64,000 nucleotides of DNA from Sphingobium boeckii (GCF_014199215.1 NZ_JACIJC010000001.1:312001-376000), one strand, 5' to 3'. Shown: positions 37,631-46,230, numbered from the stretch's first letter. Translations and numbers: made by a program. Notes: generated from the sequence alone by a model not told the origin.

Positions 37631-38286
37631 AGAAAGGACTCCATATGCGGGCCGATGTCGGCGGGGCTGTGCGCCACACGATGCGCGCCGGCCAGCGTGA
37701 GTTCCTCATGCGGATGATAGCCCCAGGCCACGCCAAGCGCATTGCTGCCCGCGTTCACGGCCATCAGCATGTCGAAGCTGGTGTCACCGATCATCACGGT
37801 GGTTTCGGGGGATGCGCCCGCCTCGGCCATCGCGGTTTCGATCATCGAGGGATGCGGCTTGGAAGGGTGGCGGTCGGCGGTCTGCAGCGTGACGAAACGG
37901 TGCGCGATGCCATGGTGCGCCAGGCACAGCGCAAGGCCGCGATCGGACTTGCCCGTCGCCACGCCGAGCATCCAGCCTGCGGCGTCCAGCGCTTCGATCG
38001 TCTCCTTGATGCCGTCGAACAGCGGCTCCTCCACCAATCCGCTGCCGCGCATCCGCCGGAATGCGGCTTTGTAATCCGCGGCCAGCGCCTGATGCAGCGC
38101 CGGTTCGGCTTCGGGCAGCAAGGCCTGCATCGCCTCGGTCAGGCTCAACCCCACGATGCGGCGCGTTGCGGCATGGTCCGGCGGGGTCAGCCCGGCACGA
38201 TCAAAGCAATCCTCCATCGCGCGGCAGATATTGATCTGGCTATCCACCAGCGTGCCGTCGCAATCGAACAGCGCCAGCCGGTTCAC
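37627..38286 (-). CDS. HAD family hydrolase, phosphoglycolate-phosphatase-like
   Basis: 219 residues from GTG 38286, which overlaps the rluC stop (GTGA). HAD motif I is FDCDGTLVDS (nucleophile Asp8, acid Asp10), motif II is GVATGKS, motif III is KPHPSMIETA and motif IV is MIGDTSFDMLMA. A helical cap (about 15-80) puts it in subfamily I with Gph-like enzymes. A longer frame upstream is antisense-like read-through into rluC and is not real. The substrate could be phosphoglycolate or another small phosphate ester. Confidence 0.9.
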   Translation of the reverse strand: MNRLALFDCDGTLVDSQINICRAMEDCFDRAGLTPPDHAATRRIVGLSLTEAMQALLPEAEPALHQALAADYKAAFRRMRGSGLVEEPLFDGIKETIEALDAAGWMLGVATGKSDRGLALCLAHHGIAHRFVTLQTADRHPSKPHPSMIETAMAEAGASPETTVMIGDTSFDMLMAVNAGSNALGVAWGYHPHEELTLAGAHRVAHSPADIGPHMESFL

Positions 38287-39422
38287 GCGCGCGTCCGTCC
38301 GCGCCGTTCGCCCTTGCGCTCCTTGCGCTTGGATTTGGCGGCGGCGGTTTCGGCCTTGCGCTTGCCTTCGCTGGTTTCGGAGAATTTCACCTCGTCCAGC
38401 GGCAGCGCTGCACCCAGTTCCAGATCGAAGCCCATCATGGAGAGGCTGTCCGAAAAATGCTCGGGCAATTCGGCCTGCACGTCGATCTGCCCGCCATCGG
38501 GATGATCGATCCGCAGCCGCCGCGCGTGCAGGTGCATCTTGCGGCTGACGCCGCCGGTGAGGAAGGCTTCCTTGCCGCCATATTTGCCATCGCCCACGAT
38601 CGGATGACCGATTGCAGCCATATGGACGCGCAACTGGTGCGTGCGCCCGGTAAAGGGCTGCAGTTCTACCCAGCAGGCGCGATTGCCCGCCACTTCGATC
38701 ACACGGTAGCGGGTGCGCGCGGGTGCGCCTTCTTTCTGATCGACGTGCATCTTTTCCCCGCCGGTGCCGGGCTGCTTGGCCAGAGCGAGATCGATCATTC
38801 CGTCTTCCACCGGGGGGACGCCCACCACCAAAGCCCAATAGACCTTGCGCGCGGTGCGGCTGGAAAAGCTCTTGGCGAAGCTGGCGGCCGCGCGGGACGA
38901 GCGCGCAAGCAGCAGCGCGCCGGATGTGTCCTTGTCCAGCCGATGGACCAGCTTCGGCCGGCTGTCGGCCTCATATTGCAGCGCATCCAGCAGCCCATCG
39001 ACATGTTCGGTGGTCTTGGTGCCGCCCTGCGTGGCGAGGCCGGGGGGCTTGTTGATCACCAGCGCCGATTTGTCGCGGTGGATCACGAAGCTCTCGGCAT
39101 AGGCAATCTGCTCGGGGGTGAGCACGGGGCGTTCGCGCACCACCCGCGGCTTTGCCGCGCGCACGCCCGGTTCTTCTTCCTTCACCGGCTCGGGCGGCGG
39201 CACGCGCAGCACCTGGCCGGCCTGCAGCCGGTCGCCCGGCGTGGCGCGGCGGCCGTCGATGCGCAATTGTCCCGTGCGGGTCCAGCGCGAGACGATGTTG
39301 AAGCTCACCTCGGGCTGATGGCGCTTGAACCAGCGATCGAGACGGATGCCATCATCGTCATAGCCGATGGTGAACTGGCGCACGTCCGACGCGGGCTTGG
39401 TGTTATCCTGATCGTCGCTCAT
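38283..39422 (-). CDS. Pseudouridine synthase, RluC/RluD family
   Basis: 379 residues. An S4 RNA-binding domain (about 20-75, with GIRLDRWFKR and GQLRIDGRRATPGDRL) is followed by the catalytic domain with HRLDKDTSGALLLA (nucleophile Asp near residue 160) and TGRTHQLRVHMA. It ends in a very basic tail of about 30 residues (KSKRKERKGERRGRTRA), probably for rRNA contact. Such enzymes modify 23S rRNA; RluC-type specificity is likely but not proven. Overlaps crcB upstream and the HAD gene downstream by 4 bases each. Confidence 0.92.
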   Translation of the reverse strand: MSDDQDNTKPASDVRQFTIGYDDDGIRLDRWFKRHQPEVSFNIVSRWTRTGQLRIDGRRATPGDRLQAGQVLRVPPPEPVKEEEPGVRAAKPRVVRERPVLTPEQIAYAESFVIHRDKSALVINKPPGLATQGGTKTTEHVDGLLDALQYEADSRPKLVHRLDKDTSGALLLARSSRAAASFAKSFSSRTARKVYWALVVGVPPVEDGMIDLALAKQPGTGGEKMHVDQKEGAPARTRYRVIEVAGNRACWVELQPFTGRTHQLRVHMAAIGHPIVGDGKYGGKEAFLTGGVSRKMHLHARRLRIDHPDGGQIDVQAELPEHFSDSLSMMGFDLELGAALPLDEVKFSETSEGKRKAETAAAKSKRKERKGERRGRTRA

Positions 39423-39796
39423 GCGAATCCCCGTGCGGCGGCCAGCCCGGCAAAGAGCGTGGCGATGGAGCCGATCACGGAGACCAGCGCGTAAAGTGCG
39501 GCGGCGCTGATTGCGCCGCGTTGTATCATGGTAACCGCATCCAGGCTGAAGGCAGAAAAAGTGGTGAAGCCGCCCAGAATGCCGGTGCCGATGAACAGGA
39601 AATAGCTTTGCTCGGGCTGGGCGATCCGCGCCAGCAGGCCCACGAGGAATCCCATAAGCAGGCCGCCGATCAAATTGACGGCCAGCGTGCCCCAGGGATA
39701 GCCGGGGCCGAAATGCGCCAGCGTGAGGCGGCCGACTCCGAAACGGGCTCCGGAGCCCAGCGCGCCGCCGAGCATGACAAGAAAAAGGTGCTGCAT
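39419..39796 (-). CDS. crcB: Fluoride efflux channel CrcB/Fluc
   Basis: 125 residues with four transmembrane helices. Family marks: GGALGSGARFGVGR at the N-terminus, GTLAVNLIGGLLMGFLVG (with the conserved Asn) and GTGILGGFTTFSAFSLD, which carries the phenylalanine/threonine track and central Na+ site. A single copy suggests a homodimer. I see no fluoride riboswitch in the 47 bases before it. First gene of the crcB-rluC-HAD-small membrane protein-ATP12 operon; it overlaps rluC by 4 bases. Confidence 0.95.
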   Translation of the reverse strand: MQHLFLVMLGGALGSGARFGVGRLTLAHFGPGYPWGTLAVNLIGGLLMGFLVGLLARIAQPEQSYFLFIGTGILGGFTTFSAFSLDAVTMIQRGAISAAALYALVSVIGSIATLFAGLAAARGFA

Positions 39797-39843
39797 AACC
39801 GCGCCTTTAGCGCAGGAATGCCCGCATTGGAATGGAGCGCCGG

Positions 39844-40464
39844 TCAGCGGCCGTTATTGGCGATCAGATCGACATCCGTGCCGCCCCCCGCCGCGGCGCG
39901 GGCGATGACGAGATAAGCGCCATCATCCCGGTCACGCGTGCCACCCAGCATATGCTCTTTGTCTTCCACGATATGCTCCGCGGAAAAGCCGCTGCGGACC
40001 GCGCGGGTATAATAGAAGTCCATGATGTCCTGCAGCGGCGCGTCGGTCTTGAAATTCACCACGCGCAAGGCGCATCCGCCGGTCTCGCCGGCAGCCTCGG
40101 TCACGCCCCCGCCCGGATAGATCGGCATGTCGCCGGGCAGGCGCTCCGCCCAACTCATCGCATAATCCACCTTGGCGCTGCATTTGCGTTTTGCGTTGGT
40201 GCTGGCCTGTTGCGCGGCGAGGCCGCCCAATGTGCGCGATTCTTCGGACGCTTCGGCGGGTTTGACCGGTTTGGGTGCCGGGATCAGCTTGCCGCCTGCC
40301 GCCTTCATCACATCCGCGCTGGCCGTGATCGTGCCTTCGCTATCGGCCAGTGCCTGGTCCAGCGCGTTCAAAGCCTGCGCATTCCGGTCTTCACCCTTGC
40401 TGCACGCCGCCAAGGACAGCGCCAGGGCTAAAGCCGTGGGGATGAGGAAAGGATGGCGGGCCAT
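39844..40464 (-). CDS. Putative lipoprotein of unknown function
   Basis: 206 residues from ATG 40464, which has AGGAG 8 bases ahead; the frame's earlier ATG at 40503 lacks one. Lipobox LAAC at about residues 18-21 predicts lipidation. A helical segment (NALDQALADSEGT) and a Pro-rich linker come before a C-terminal domain containing PIYPGGGVTEAAGETGGCALRVVNF and MDFYYTRAVRSGFSAEHI, a pattern seen in uncharacterised alphaproteobacterial proteins. Function unknown. Upstream of crcB on the same strand, 47 bases apart. Confidence 0.75.
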   Translation of the reverse strand: MARHPFLIPTALALALSLAACSKGEDRNAQALNALDQALADSEGTITASADVMKAAGGKLIPAPKPVKPAEASEESRTLGGLAAQQASTNAKRKCSAKVDYAMSWAERLPGDMPIYPGGGVTEAAGETGGCALRVVNFKTDAPLQDIMDFYYTRAVRSGFSAEHIVEDKEHMLGGTRDRDDGAYLVIARAAAGGGTDVDLIANNGR

Positions 40465-40766
40465 GGGTATCGCTCCTGATTTTCGGGCAGTTAATCCGTC
40501 CAATGGTTGATAAGTCTTCAGGAAAGTCAGTTAACTTGCAAATTGTCCGTTAACAAATGCCCGAAATCCGCCACCCGCTGAATTTCGCTGTCCTACATCG
40601 ACCCGATCTGCTTGTCTGTGCGCGGCTTTTTGAAATGGAGAACATGATGGAGGCGGGTCGTGCGCGCATAATTGCCCGATCGGCCATCCTCATCTTTCGA
40701 CGAATCCAGTGTGAACTTTCGCGGAAATCCGCCGGTCTCGTACCCGGCTACCCAACTCAGTCGGTG
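40465..40766. other. Intergenic stretch without a supportable gene
   Basis: 302 bases between the lipoprotein and acetyltransferase genes. It contains two GTTAAC palindromes (40530-40535 and 40549-40554) about 65-90 bases upstream of the lipoprotein start, possibly part of its promoter. A plus-strand frame crosses it but has no ribosome site or family features. Confidence 0.5.
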
Positions 40767-41321
40767 TCAAAGTTTCAGGCGCGCGCGCTGCGCACGCCAT
40801 TCCACGGCGGTCTGGCCCCAAGCATCCACCGGCGCATCCTCATAAGGCGGAGGCAGGCGGGTGGGGCCGCGGTTGACCGAGCCCAGCCGTTTGGCGAGCG
40901 CGATCGACGCGATGTTCTCCGGATCGATCGTATGGATCACATCCTCCCAGCCCAGCGTATCCACGGCATAATCCATGCTGGCGATCGCGGCTTCGCGGGC
41001 ATATCCCTTGCCGGCAAAGGCCCGCGCCACGCCCCAGCCCACCTCGCTGCCGGGCCAGCCTTCGGGCTGCCACGGGCCGACGCGACCGATCCATCGGCCG
41101 GATACGCGCTCGATCAGGCTGAACATCGCAAAGCCGGCAATATGCCAGGCACCCGCCATGCCGCAGAAGCTGCGCCAGGCAGACGAACGCGGTTGTGCGC
41201 CGCCCAGGAAGCGCATCGTTTCGGGGTCTGCGCTGAAATCGGCCCATGCGTCGAAATCTTCGGGGGCGGGCGGGCGCAGGATCAGCCGTTCGGTCACGAT
41301 GATCGGGCCATACAGTGCCAT
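40767..41321 (-). CDS. GNAT acetyltransferase, RimJ/RimL-like
   Basis: 184 residues from ATG 41321 (GGGGAG ahead). TERLILRPPAPEDFDAWADF at the start and EVGWGVARAFAGKGYAREAAIASMDYA (acetyl-CoA pyrophosphate loop) with NIASIALAKRLGSV are the GNAT hallmarks of the RimJ/RimL/SpeG-like group (Acetyltransf_3). The acceptor may be a ribosomal protein N-terminus or a small amine; it cannot be told. Single gene divergent from the SOUL-protein gene. Confidence 0.88.
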   Translation of the reverse strand: MALYGPIIVTERLILRPPAPEDFDAWADFSADPETMRFLGGAQPRSSAWRSFCGMAGAWHIAGFAMFSLIERVSGRWIGRVGPWQPEGWPGSEVGWGVARAFAGKGYAREAAIASMDYAVDTLGWEDVIHTIDPENIASIALAKRLGSVNRGPTRLPPPYEDAPVDAWGQTAVEWRAQRARLKL

Positions 41322-41426
41322 GATGCGCTCCCCTTTTCGATGCGGCGGCTCTATCATCGCTTTGATCGGCGGGGAACCCGCACGCCGCAGGATCATTGAT
41401 CAACCGCAACGTCTGCAAGGAACGCC

Positions 41427-42029
41427 ATGAATCCTAAACAAAAGAAGTGGACTCTCTTCGGCGCTGCGGCGATCGCCCTCGGCACAGTCGCGGGGGCGGG
41501 CTTTCTCTATGCGCGCGAACGCCGCTCCGAAAAGCCGGATTATGCCTTGCTCGATAGCGATGGCGATTTCGAATTGCGCGATTATCCGCCGCTGCTGGCG
41601 GTGGAAACGCGCGTCGCGGGCAAAAGAGAGGAGGCGCTGTCGGCGGGCTCCGGCGTGCTCGCCGATTATATCTTCGCCAAATCCCGGCCGGGCCAAACGA
41701 TCGAGATGACCGCACCGGTGCTCTCGGACCGCCCCGACGCGGGTGGCTGGCGCACCCGGTTCCTGATGCCGGCGATCTGGACCCGCGATACTTTACCCGA
41801 AGCCCCTAGGGACGTGACGATCGTCGAAATTCCGGCGCGGCGCATCGCGGCCACGCGCTTCACCGGAACCGCGGGCGCGCGCACGCTGGCCGCCGAGGAA
41901 GCGGCGCTCCGGCGCTGGATCTCGGACGGCGATCTGATCGTGCAGGGTCCGGCCGAGCACGCTTTCTACAATTCCCCGATCGTGCCCGGCCCGCTCAGAC
42001 GCAATGAGATCCTGATCCCGGTGGCCTGA
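41427..42029 (+). CDS. SOUL-family heme-binding protein
   Basis: 200 residues. One N-terminal membrane helix (LFGAAAIALGTVAGAGFLY) anchors a SOUL/HBP domain: FELRDYPPLLAVETRV, then KSRPGQTIEMTAPVL, TRFLMPAIWTRDTLPEA and ALRRWISDGDLIVQGPAEHAFYN. These proteins bind tetrapyrroles; exact function in bacteria is unclear. No clear operon partner; convergent with divK. Confidence 0.88.
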   Translation: MNPKQKKWTLFGAAAIALGTVAGAGFLYARERRSEKPDYALLDSDGDFELRDYPPLLAVETRVAGKREEALSAGSGVLADYIFAKSRPGQTIEMTAPVLSDRPDAGGWRTRFLMPAIWTRDTLPEAPRDVTIVEIPARRIAATRFTGTAGARTLAAEEAALRRWISDGDLIVQGPAEHAFYNSPIVPGPLRRNEILIPVA

Positions 42030-42053
42030 ATGTGGGGTCGGCGGGCTCCGGCC

Positions 42054-42416
42054 TCAGAATAAGGCATTCACCGATTCGATGAACTTCAGCACCGAAATCG
42101 GTTTGGACACATAGGCCTCGGCACCGGCGCCGCGGATGCGCTCTTCGTCGCCCTTGGCGGCATAGGCCGTCACCGCCATGATCGGGATGTTCTTCAGCGC
42201 CGAATCGCGCTTTATCTCTTCGATCAAATCGAGCCCGCTGACATGCGGCATCTGGATATCCATCACGATCAGATCGGGCTGAAATTCCCGCGCTCGCCCC
42301 ACCGCGTCCCGCCCGTCGCGCACGGGATCGGCCTCGTGATCGTGCGCGCGCAGCAGATCGCAGAAAAGTTTCAGATTGAGTTCGTTGTCCTCGACAACGA
42401 GCACCCTTTTTGCCAC
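42054..42416 (-). CDS. divK: Single-domain response regulator DivK
   Basis: 120 residues from GTG 42416 (GAGGG just ahead; another GTG at 42428 is possible). A lone receiver domain: acidic pocket VEDNE, phospho-acceptor in LIVMDIQMP (Asp near residue 53), T in VTAYA and K in VSKP. The wording RVLVVEDNELNLKLFCDLL is DivK-like; in Caulobacter it controls cell-cycle kinases upstream of CtrA. The divergent neighbour is a DUF3572 gene, an arrangement common in alphaproteobacteria. A longer frame upstream is antisense to that gene. Confidence 0.93.
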   Translation of the reverse strand: MAKRVLVVEDNELNLKLFCDLLRAHDHEADPVRDGRDAVGRAREFQPDLIVMDIQMPHVSGLDLIEEIKRDSALKNIPIMAVTAYAAKGDEERIRGAGAEAYVSKPISVLKFIESVNALF

Positions 42417-42454
42417 GCCCGCCCTCACATTGTTAGCAAGGGTTGCTGTAGGGC

Positions 42455-42721
42455 ATGACGCCGCTGGAAACAAATGGGGAAGAAGCGCTGGCACTTTCCG
42501 CGCTGGTCTGGACACTGTCCGACGCCGGCCGCGCCGATCGGTTGCTGAGCCTGACCGGGCTGACGCCGGACGATCTGCGCGCAGGGACGCGGGATCGGGG
42601 GATGCTGGCCGCCGTGCTCGCCTTTCTGGAGGCACATGAGCCCGATCTGATCCTGTGCGCGCGCATTCTCGAAGTTACCCCGCTCGATCTGGTCGAAGCG
42701 CGCCGCAGGCTGGAGGCATGA
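42455..42721 (+). CDS. DUF3572 family small protein
   Basis: 88 residues: ALALSALVWTLSDAGRADRLLSLTGLTPDDLRAG and LAAVLAFLEAHEPDLILCARILEVTPLDLVEARRRL match DUF3572, an all-helical domain found next to divK. No enzyme motif. Starts 38 bases from the divergent divK start, and its stop overlaps the ATG of the next gene (ATGA). Function unknown; possible partner in the DivK pathway by position only. Confidence 0.85.
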   Translation: MTPLETNGEEALALSALVWTLSDAGRADRLLSLTGLTPDDLRAGTRDRGMLAAVLAFLEAHEPDLILCARILEVTPLDLVEARRRLEA

Positions 42722-43335
42722 GCCGCCCGCTGCTGATCACGGATTGCGATGAAGTGCTGCTGCACATGGTCAGCCATTTCGGGAACTGGCTGGGCGAGGC
42801 ACATGCCATCGATTTCACCCCCGATGGCGGCGATTTTTCGCGCGCGATGAAGCGCCGCGCCGATGGCAGCATCCTCTCACGCACCGAAATGTGGCCGCTG
42901 CTCGGCGGCTTTTTCGATACCGAGATGCACCGGCAGACGCTCGTCCCCCATGCGAAGGACGCGCTGGACGAGATCGCGGACTATGCCGATGTCGTGATCC
43001 TTACCAATCTGGAAGATCACCGACAGGCGCACCGCATGGCCCAACTCCGCGCATTCGGCATCGATTTCCGGGTTGTGACCAATCAGGGCGGCAAGGGGAC
43101 GCCGGTCAAGGCGTTGCTCGCCGAATATGCGCCGAGCGCCGCCGTGTTCGTCGATGATCTGGCGGTGCACCACCAGTCCGTTTCCGAAGAAGCGCCCGCT
43201 GTCTGGCGGCTGCATATGATCTCCGAGCCCAGCCTGGCCCCCTCCATACCGCCCGCGCCCGCCGCGCATGTGCGGATCGATGATTGGGTGGCGGCCAAGG
43301 CCTGGATTTCCGGCAAGCTGTTGCCAGCCTCTTGA
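42718..43335 (+). CDS. HAD-like hydrolase
   Basis: 205 residues. The N-terminus LITDCDEVLLHMV gives the HAD motif I with both aspartates (9 and 11). VVILTNLEDHRQAHR supplies motif II (Thr), GGKGTPVKALL the motif III lysine, and AAVFVDDLAVHHQSV motif IV. It resembles uncharacterised HAD proteins of alphaproteobacteria. Substrate unknown. Overlaps DUF3572 by 4 bases; the RidA gene follows 31 bases later. Confidence 0.85.
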   Translation: MSRPLLITDCDEVLLHMVSHFGNWLGEAHAIDFTPDGGDFSRAMKRRADGSILSRTEMWPLLGGFFDTEMHRQTLVPHAKDALDEIADYADVVILTNLEDHRQAHRMAQLRAFGIDFRVVTNQGGKGTPVKALLAEYAPSAAVFVDDLAVHHQSVSEEAPAVWRLHMISEPSLAPSIPPAPAAHVRIDDWVAAKAWISGKLLPAS

Positions 43336-43366
43336 CCGACTCACCCAAACAACGGACTCCCCCAAC

Positions 43367-43834
43367 ATGACCAACGCCATTGCCGAAAAGCTCGCCCATC
43401 TCGGGCTGAAACTTCCCAAGCCCGCCGCCCCCGTGGCGGCCTATGTGCCGGCGGTCGAAATCGGCGGACTGCTCCATATTTCGGGACAACTTCCGTTCCG
43501 CGGTAGCGATCTGATGACCGGGCGACTGGGCGAGGATGTCGATGTGGAGTTCGGCTATGAAGCGGCGCGCAATTGCGGCCTGATGCTGGTGGCGCAGATG
43601 GAACGTGCGCTGGGTTCGCTGGACCGGGTGGAGCGGATCGTGAAGCTGGGGGTGTTCGTGAACAGCGATCCACGCTTCACCGATCAGCCAAAAGTGGCGA
43701 ATGGCGCTTCCGAACTGATGGAAGCCCTGTTCGGCGAAAAGGGCAAGCACGCTCGCAGCGCCGTGGGCGTGCCCGCGCTGCCGCTGGGTGCCGCTGTGGA
43801 AATCGATGCGATCGTCGCAATCAAGCCAGCCTGA
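43367..43834 (+). CDS. RidA family enamine/imine deaminase
   Basis: 155 residues, longer than typical RidA (about 128) because of an N-terminal 20-residue extension. The family Arg that binds the carboxylate is kept (HARSAVGV, Arg130), as is the glutamate in VEIDAIV. HISGQLPF and KLGVFVNSDP are characteristic. It would remove reactive enamines made by PLP enzymes. Part of the run DUF3572-HAD-RidA-FemAB-like. Confidence 0.88.
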   Translation: MTNAIAEKLAHLGLKLPKPAAPVAAYVPAVEIGGLLHISGQLPFRGSDLMTGRLGEDVDVEFGYEAARNCGLMLVAQMERALGSLDRVERIVKLGVFVNSDPRFTDQPKVANGASELMEALFGEKGKHARSAVGVPALPLGAAVEIDAIVAIKPA

Positions 43835-43855
43835 ACCGGCGATCCGGTTTGCCTG

Positions 43856-44992
43856 ATGAGTGACCGCGACATTCTGGCGCGGATCGGCAGCGGGGTCGCA
43901 TCGTTCGACGCCGCTGAGTGGGACGCCTGTGCCGGGGCTGGCAATCCCTTCGTCAGCCATGCCTTTCTCTCGGCACTTGAGGAATCGGGCAGCGCGACCA
44001 GCGAAACCGGATGGCAATCGCTGCCGATCGTGGTGGACAGCGCGGATGGGCGGATGGTAGGCGTCATGCCCGCTTATGCAAAGAGCCATAGCCAAGGCGA
44101 ATATGTGTTCGATCATGGCTGGGCCGATGCTTATGAGCGGGCAGGCGGGCGCTATTATCCCAAGCTTCAGATCGCCGTGCCCTTTTCCCCTGTGCCGGGG
44201 CCGCGCCTGCTGATGCGAGATCCCGTGGCACCGGCCCTGATCGCGGCGGCCGAGGCCGTGGTGAATCAGAATGGCCTCAGTTCAGCCCATGCGACGTTCA
44301 TCCAGGAAAGCGAAATCCCGGAGTTCGAGGCGGCGGACTGGCTGATCCGCACGGGCACGCAATTTCATTGGGTGAACAAGGGCTATCAGGATTTCGATGA
44401 TTTTCTGGGCGCGCTGGCGTCGCGCAAGCGCAAGGCGATCCGCAAGGAGCGCGCCGCCGCTGTGGAGGGGCTGGAGATCGTCCATCTGCAGGGCGGAGAC
44501 ATCACCGAGGCGCATTGGGATGCCTTTTGGCATTTCTATCAGGATACCGGCGCGCGGAAATGGGGACGACCCTATCTGACGCGCCAGTTCTTTTCGCTTT
44601 TGGGCAAGCGGATGGCGGGCAGCATTCTGCTGATCTTTGCCTATCGCGATGGCCGGCCGATTGCGGGCGCGCTCAACATGATCGGGGCGGACACGCTTTA
44701 CGGACGCTATTGGGGATGCAGCGAGGAAGTGCCCTGCCTGCATTTCGAATTATGCTATTATCAGGCGATCGACGCGGCGATGGCCCGCGGACTCACCCGC
44801 GTGGAAGCCGGGGCGCAGGGCGAACACAAGCTCGCCCGCGGTTATGAACCGGTGCCGACATGGTCGGCCCATTATATCGCGGATCCCGGCTTCCGGGCTG
44901 CGATCGCGGATTTCCTGCGCCGGGAGCGTCAGGCCGTGGAGCGCGATATCGATGCGCTGACCGAAATGGGGCCGTTCAAGCGCATTCCTTAG
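43856..44992 (+). CDS. FemAB/GNAT-like acyltransferase (DUF482)
   Basis: 378 residues of the FemAB_like family (COG3146). Signs: NPFVSHAFLSALEESGSA at the N-terminus, YVFDHGWADAYERAGGRYYPKLQ, SRKRKAIRKERAA, and in the C-terminal half ALNMIGADTLYGRYWGCSEEVPCLHFELCYYQAIDAA followed by ARGYEPVPTWSAHYI. Family members are thought to transfer aminoacyl or acyl groups; the substrate is not established. Starts 21 bases after ridA, so probably the last gene of the same operon. Confidence 0.88.
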   Translation: MSDRDILARIGSGVASFDAAEWDACAGAGNPFVSHAFLSALEESGSATSETGWQSLPIVVDSADGRMVGVMPAYAKSHSQGEYVFDHGWADAYERAGGRYYPKLQIAVPFSPVPGPRLLMRDPVAPALIAAAEAVVNQNGLSSAHATFIQESEIPEFEAADWLIRTGTQFHWVNKGYQDFDDFLGALASRKRKAIRKERAAAVEGLEIVHLQGGDITEAHWDAFWHFYQDTGARKWGRPYLTRQFFSLLGKRMAGSILLIFAYRDGRPIAGALNMIGADTLYGRYWGCSEEVPCLHFELCYYQAIDAAMARGLTRVEAGAQGEHKLARGYEPVPTWSAHYIADPGFRAAIADFLRRERQAVERDIDALTEMGPFKRIP

Positions 44993-44995
44993 GGA

Positions 44996-45292
44996 TCAGG
45001 CGGCGTGGCGTCCGGTTTCGTTCAGCCAGCTTCGCGCCTGGCGCTGTGCTTCGGCAATCTCGCGGGCGCTCATTTCGCCGGAGATGTCAGCGCGGCATTC
45101 CTGTGCGCGATCACTGCCGCCCAGCGCCGCCAGATTGAACCATTTATGCGCCTGCACCAGATCGACCTCCGCACCCCCCGTGCCGGCCGAAAAAGCGATG
45201 CCCAGTTCAAACAGGGCGTCGGGATCGCCGCGGCCTGCATCGGCCAGGCGGCTCTCGATAAAGAAATCCTTCGTGCGTTGACTGTAGCCCAT
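44996..45292 (-). CDS. Small Sel1-repeat protein
   Basis: 98 residues. One or two Sel1 units: GDPDALFELGIAFSAGTGGAEVDLVQAHKWFNLAALGGSDRAQ, with the typical alanine/glycine helix packing pattern. No signal peptide. The short size suggests a binding module, not an enzyme. Convergent with the FemAB-like gene (3-base gap). A 16-base palindrome lies in its leader. Confidence 0.82.
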   Translation of the reverse strand: MGYSQRTKDFFIESRLADAGRGDPDALFELGIAFSAGTGGAEVDLVQAHKWFNLAALGGSDRAQECRADISGEMSAREIAEAQRQARSWLNETGRHAA

Positions 45293-45310
45293 GTCTCCGA
45301 ACCCCTGTGA

Positions 45311-45326
45311 ATGACGTTTTCGTCAT
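45311..45326. promoter_or_regulatory. Palindrome in the Sel1 gene leader
   Basis: ATGACG-TTTT-CGTCAT is a perfect 6-base inverted repeat 19 bases before the Sel1 protein ATG. In RNA it would hairpin next to the ribosome site; in DNA it could be an operator. Too short for a terminator. Confidence 0.35.
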
Positions 45327-45381
45327 CGGGCACCATCGGGGAGAGGGGATAAAGAAATGGTTAACGCACGTTCACCATGAT

Positions 45382-46230
45382 TTATTGTGATGGTTCAATG
45401 GGTAAATTGTCGATCAGCCGCGTCCGCCCCATCCGCGCCGCTGCCAGCAGCCGGGCCGGGCGAGCCAGCGTCTTCATCGGCGCCAGCGTTTCCGCATCAT
45501 TGAGCGAGATATAGTCGATCGGTCCGAAGCCCGCTTTCTCCAGCGAAGCAACCGCCTTTGCCAAGGCTTCGGCCACATCGCCGCCGCCCGCAATCGCCCG
45601 CGCAGCATCGCCCAGTGCACGGGGCAACGCGCGCGCCGCCTCGCGCTCTTCGGGCGACAGATAGGCATTGCGGGATGACAAAGCCAAGCCGTCCTCTTCG
45701 CGCTGCGTGGGTACGCCAAGCACCTCAAGACCCATATCGAGGTCAATCGCCATGCGCCGGATCACCGCGAGCTGCTGATAATCCTTCTCGCCAAACAGAG
45801 CGACATCGGGACGCACCTGATTGAACAGCTTTGAAACCACCGTGGCGACACCATCGAAATGGCCCGGTCGTGCTGCGCCATCCAGTCCGTCGGTCACGCC
45901 CGAAACCGATACATTGGTCGCGAAACCCGCCGGGTACATGGCCGCGACATCGGGCAGCCAGAGCAAGGCGCAGCCGGCCTCCTCGAGCATCGCCGCATCT
46001 GCCTTTTCCTTGCGCGGATAGGCATCCAGATCTTCATTCGGTGCGAATTGCCTGGGATTGACGAAGATCGACGCGACCACGCGGTCGGCCCGGCGCTTCG
46101 CTTCCTCGATCAGGGCCATATGCCCGGCGTGAAGCGCGCCCATGGTCGGGACAAGTGCGATGCTCAGCCCATCGTCCCGAAACGAGCCGATGGCCGCGCG
46201 CAGGCTTTGAAGATCACTCACAGTTTGCAC
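45382..46230 (-). CDS. panC: Pantothenate synthetase (pantoate-beta-alanine ligase)
   Basis: 282 residues. Condenses pantoate and beta-alanine with ATP to pantothenate. Motifs: VPTMGALHAGH with the HxGH nucleotide signature, SIFVNPRQFAPNEDLDAYPR, RPGHFDGVATVVSKLFNQVRPDVALFGEKDYQQL, and the C-terminal RLIDN end. GTG 46230 preferred because GGAGG stands 10 bases ahead; GTG 46221 is the alternative. Divergent from mipZ. Confidence 0.96.
   Translation of the reverse strand: MQTVSDLQSLRAAIGSFRDDGLSIALVPTMGALHAGHMALIEEAKRRADRVVASIFVNPRQFAPNEDLDAYPRKEKADAAMLEEAGCALLWLPDVAAMYPAGFATNVSVSGVTDGLDGAARPGHFDGVATVVSKLFNQVRPDVALFGEKDYQQLAVIRRMAIDLDMGLEVLGVPTQREEDGLALSSRNAYLSPEEREAARALPRALGDAARAIAGGGDVAEALAKAVASLEKAGFGPIDYISLNDAETLAPMKTLARPARLLAAARMGRTRLIDNLPIEPSQ

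Noticed and set aside
39797-39843. Possible fluoride riboswitch before crcB
   Set aside because: The gap is only 47 bases and shows no pseudoknot-forming aptamer; nothing supports it.
40530-40554. Two GTTAAC words considered as a CtrA site
   Set aside because: CtrA sites need TTAA-N7-TTAA; here the spacing is 15 bases, so the match fails.
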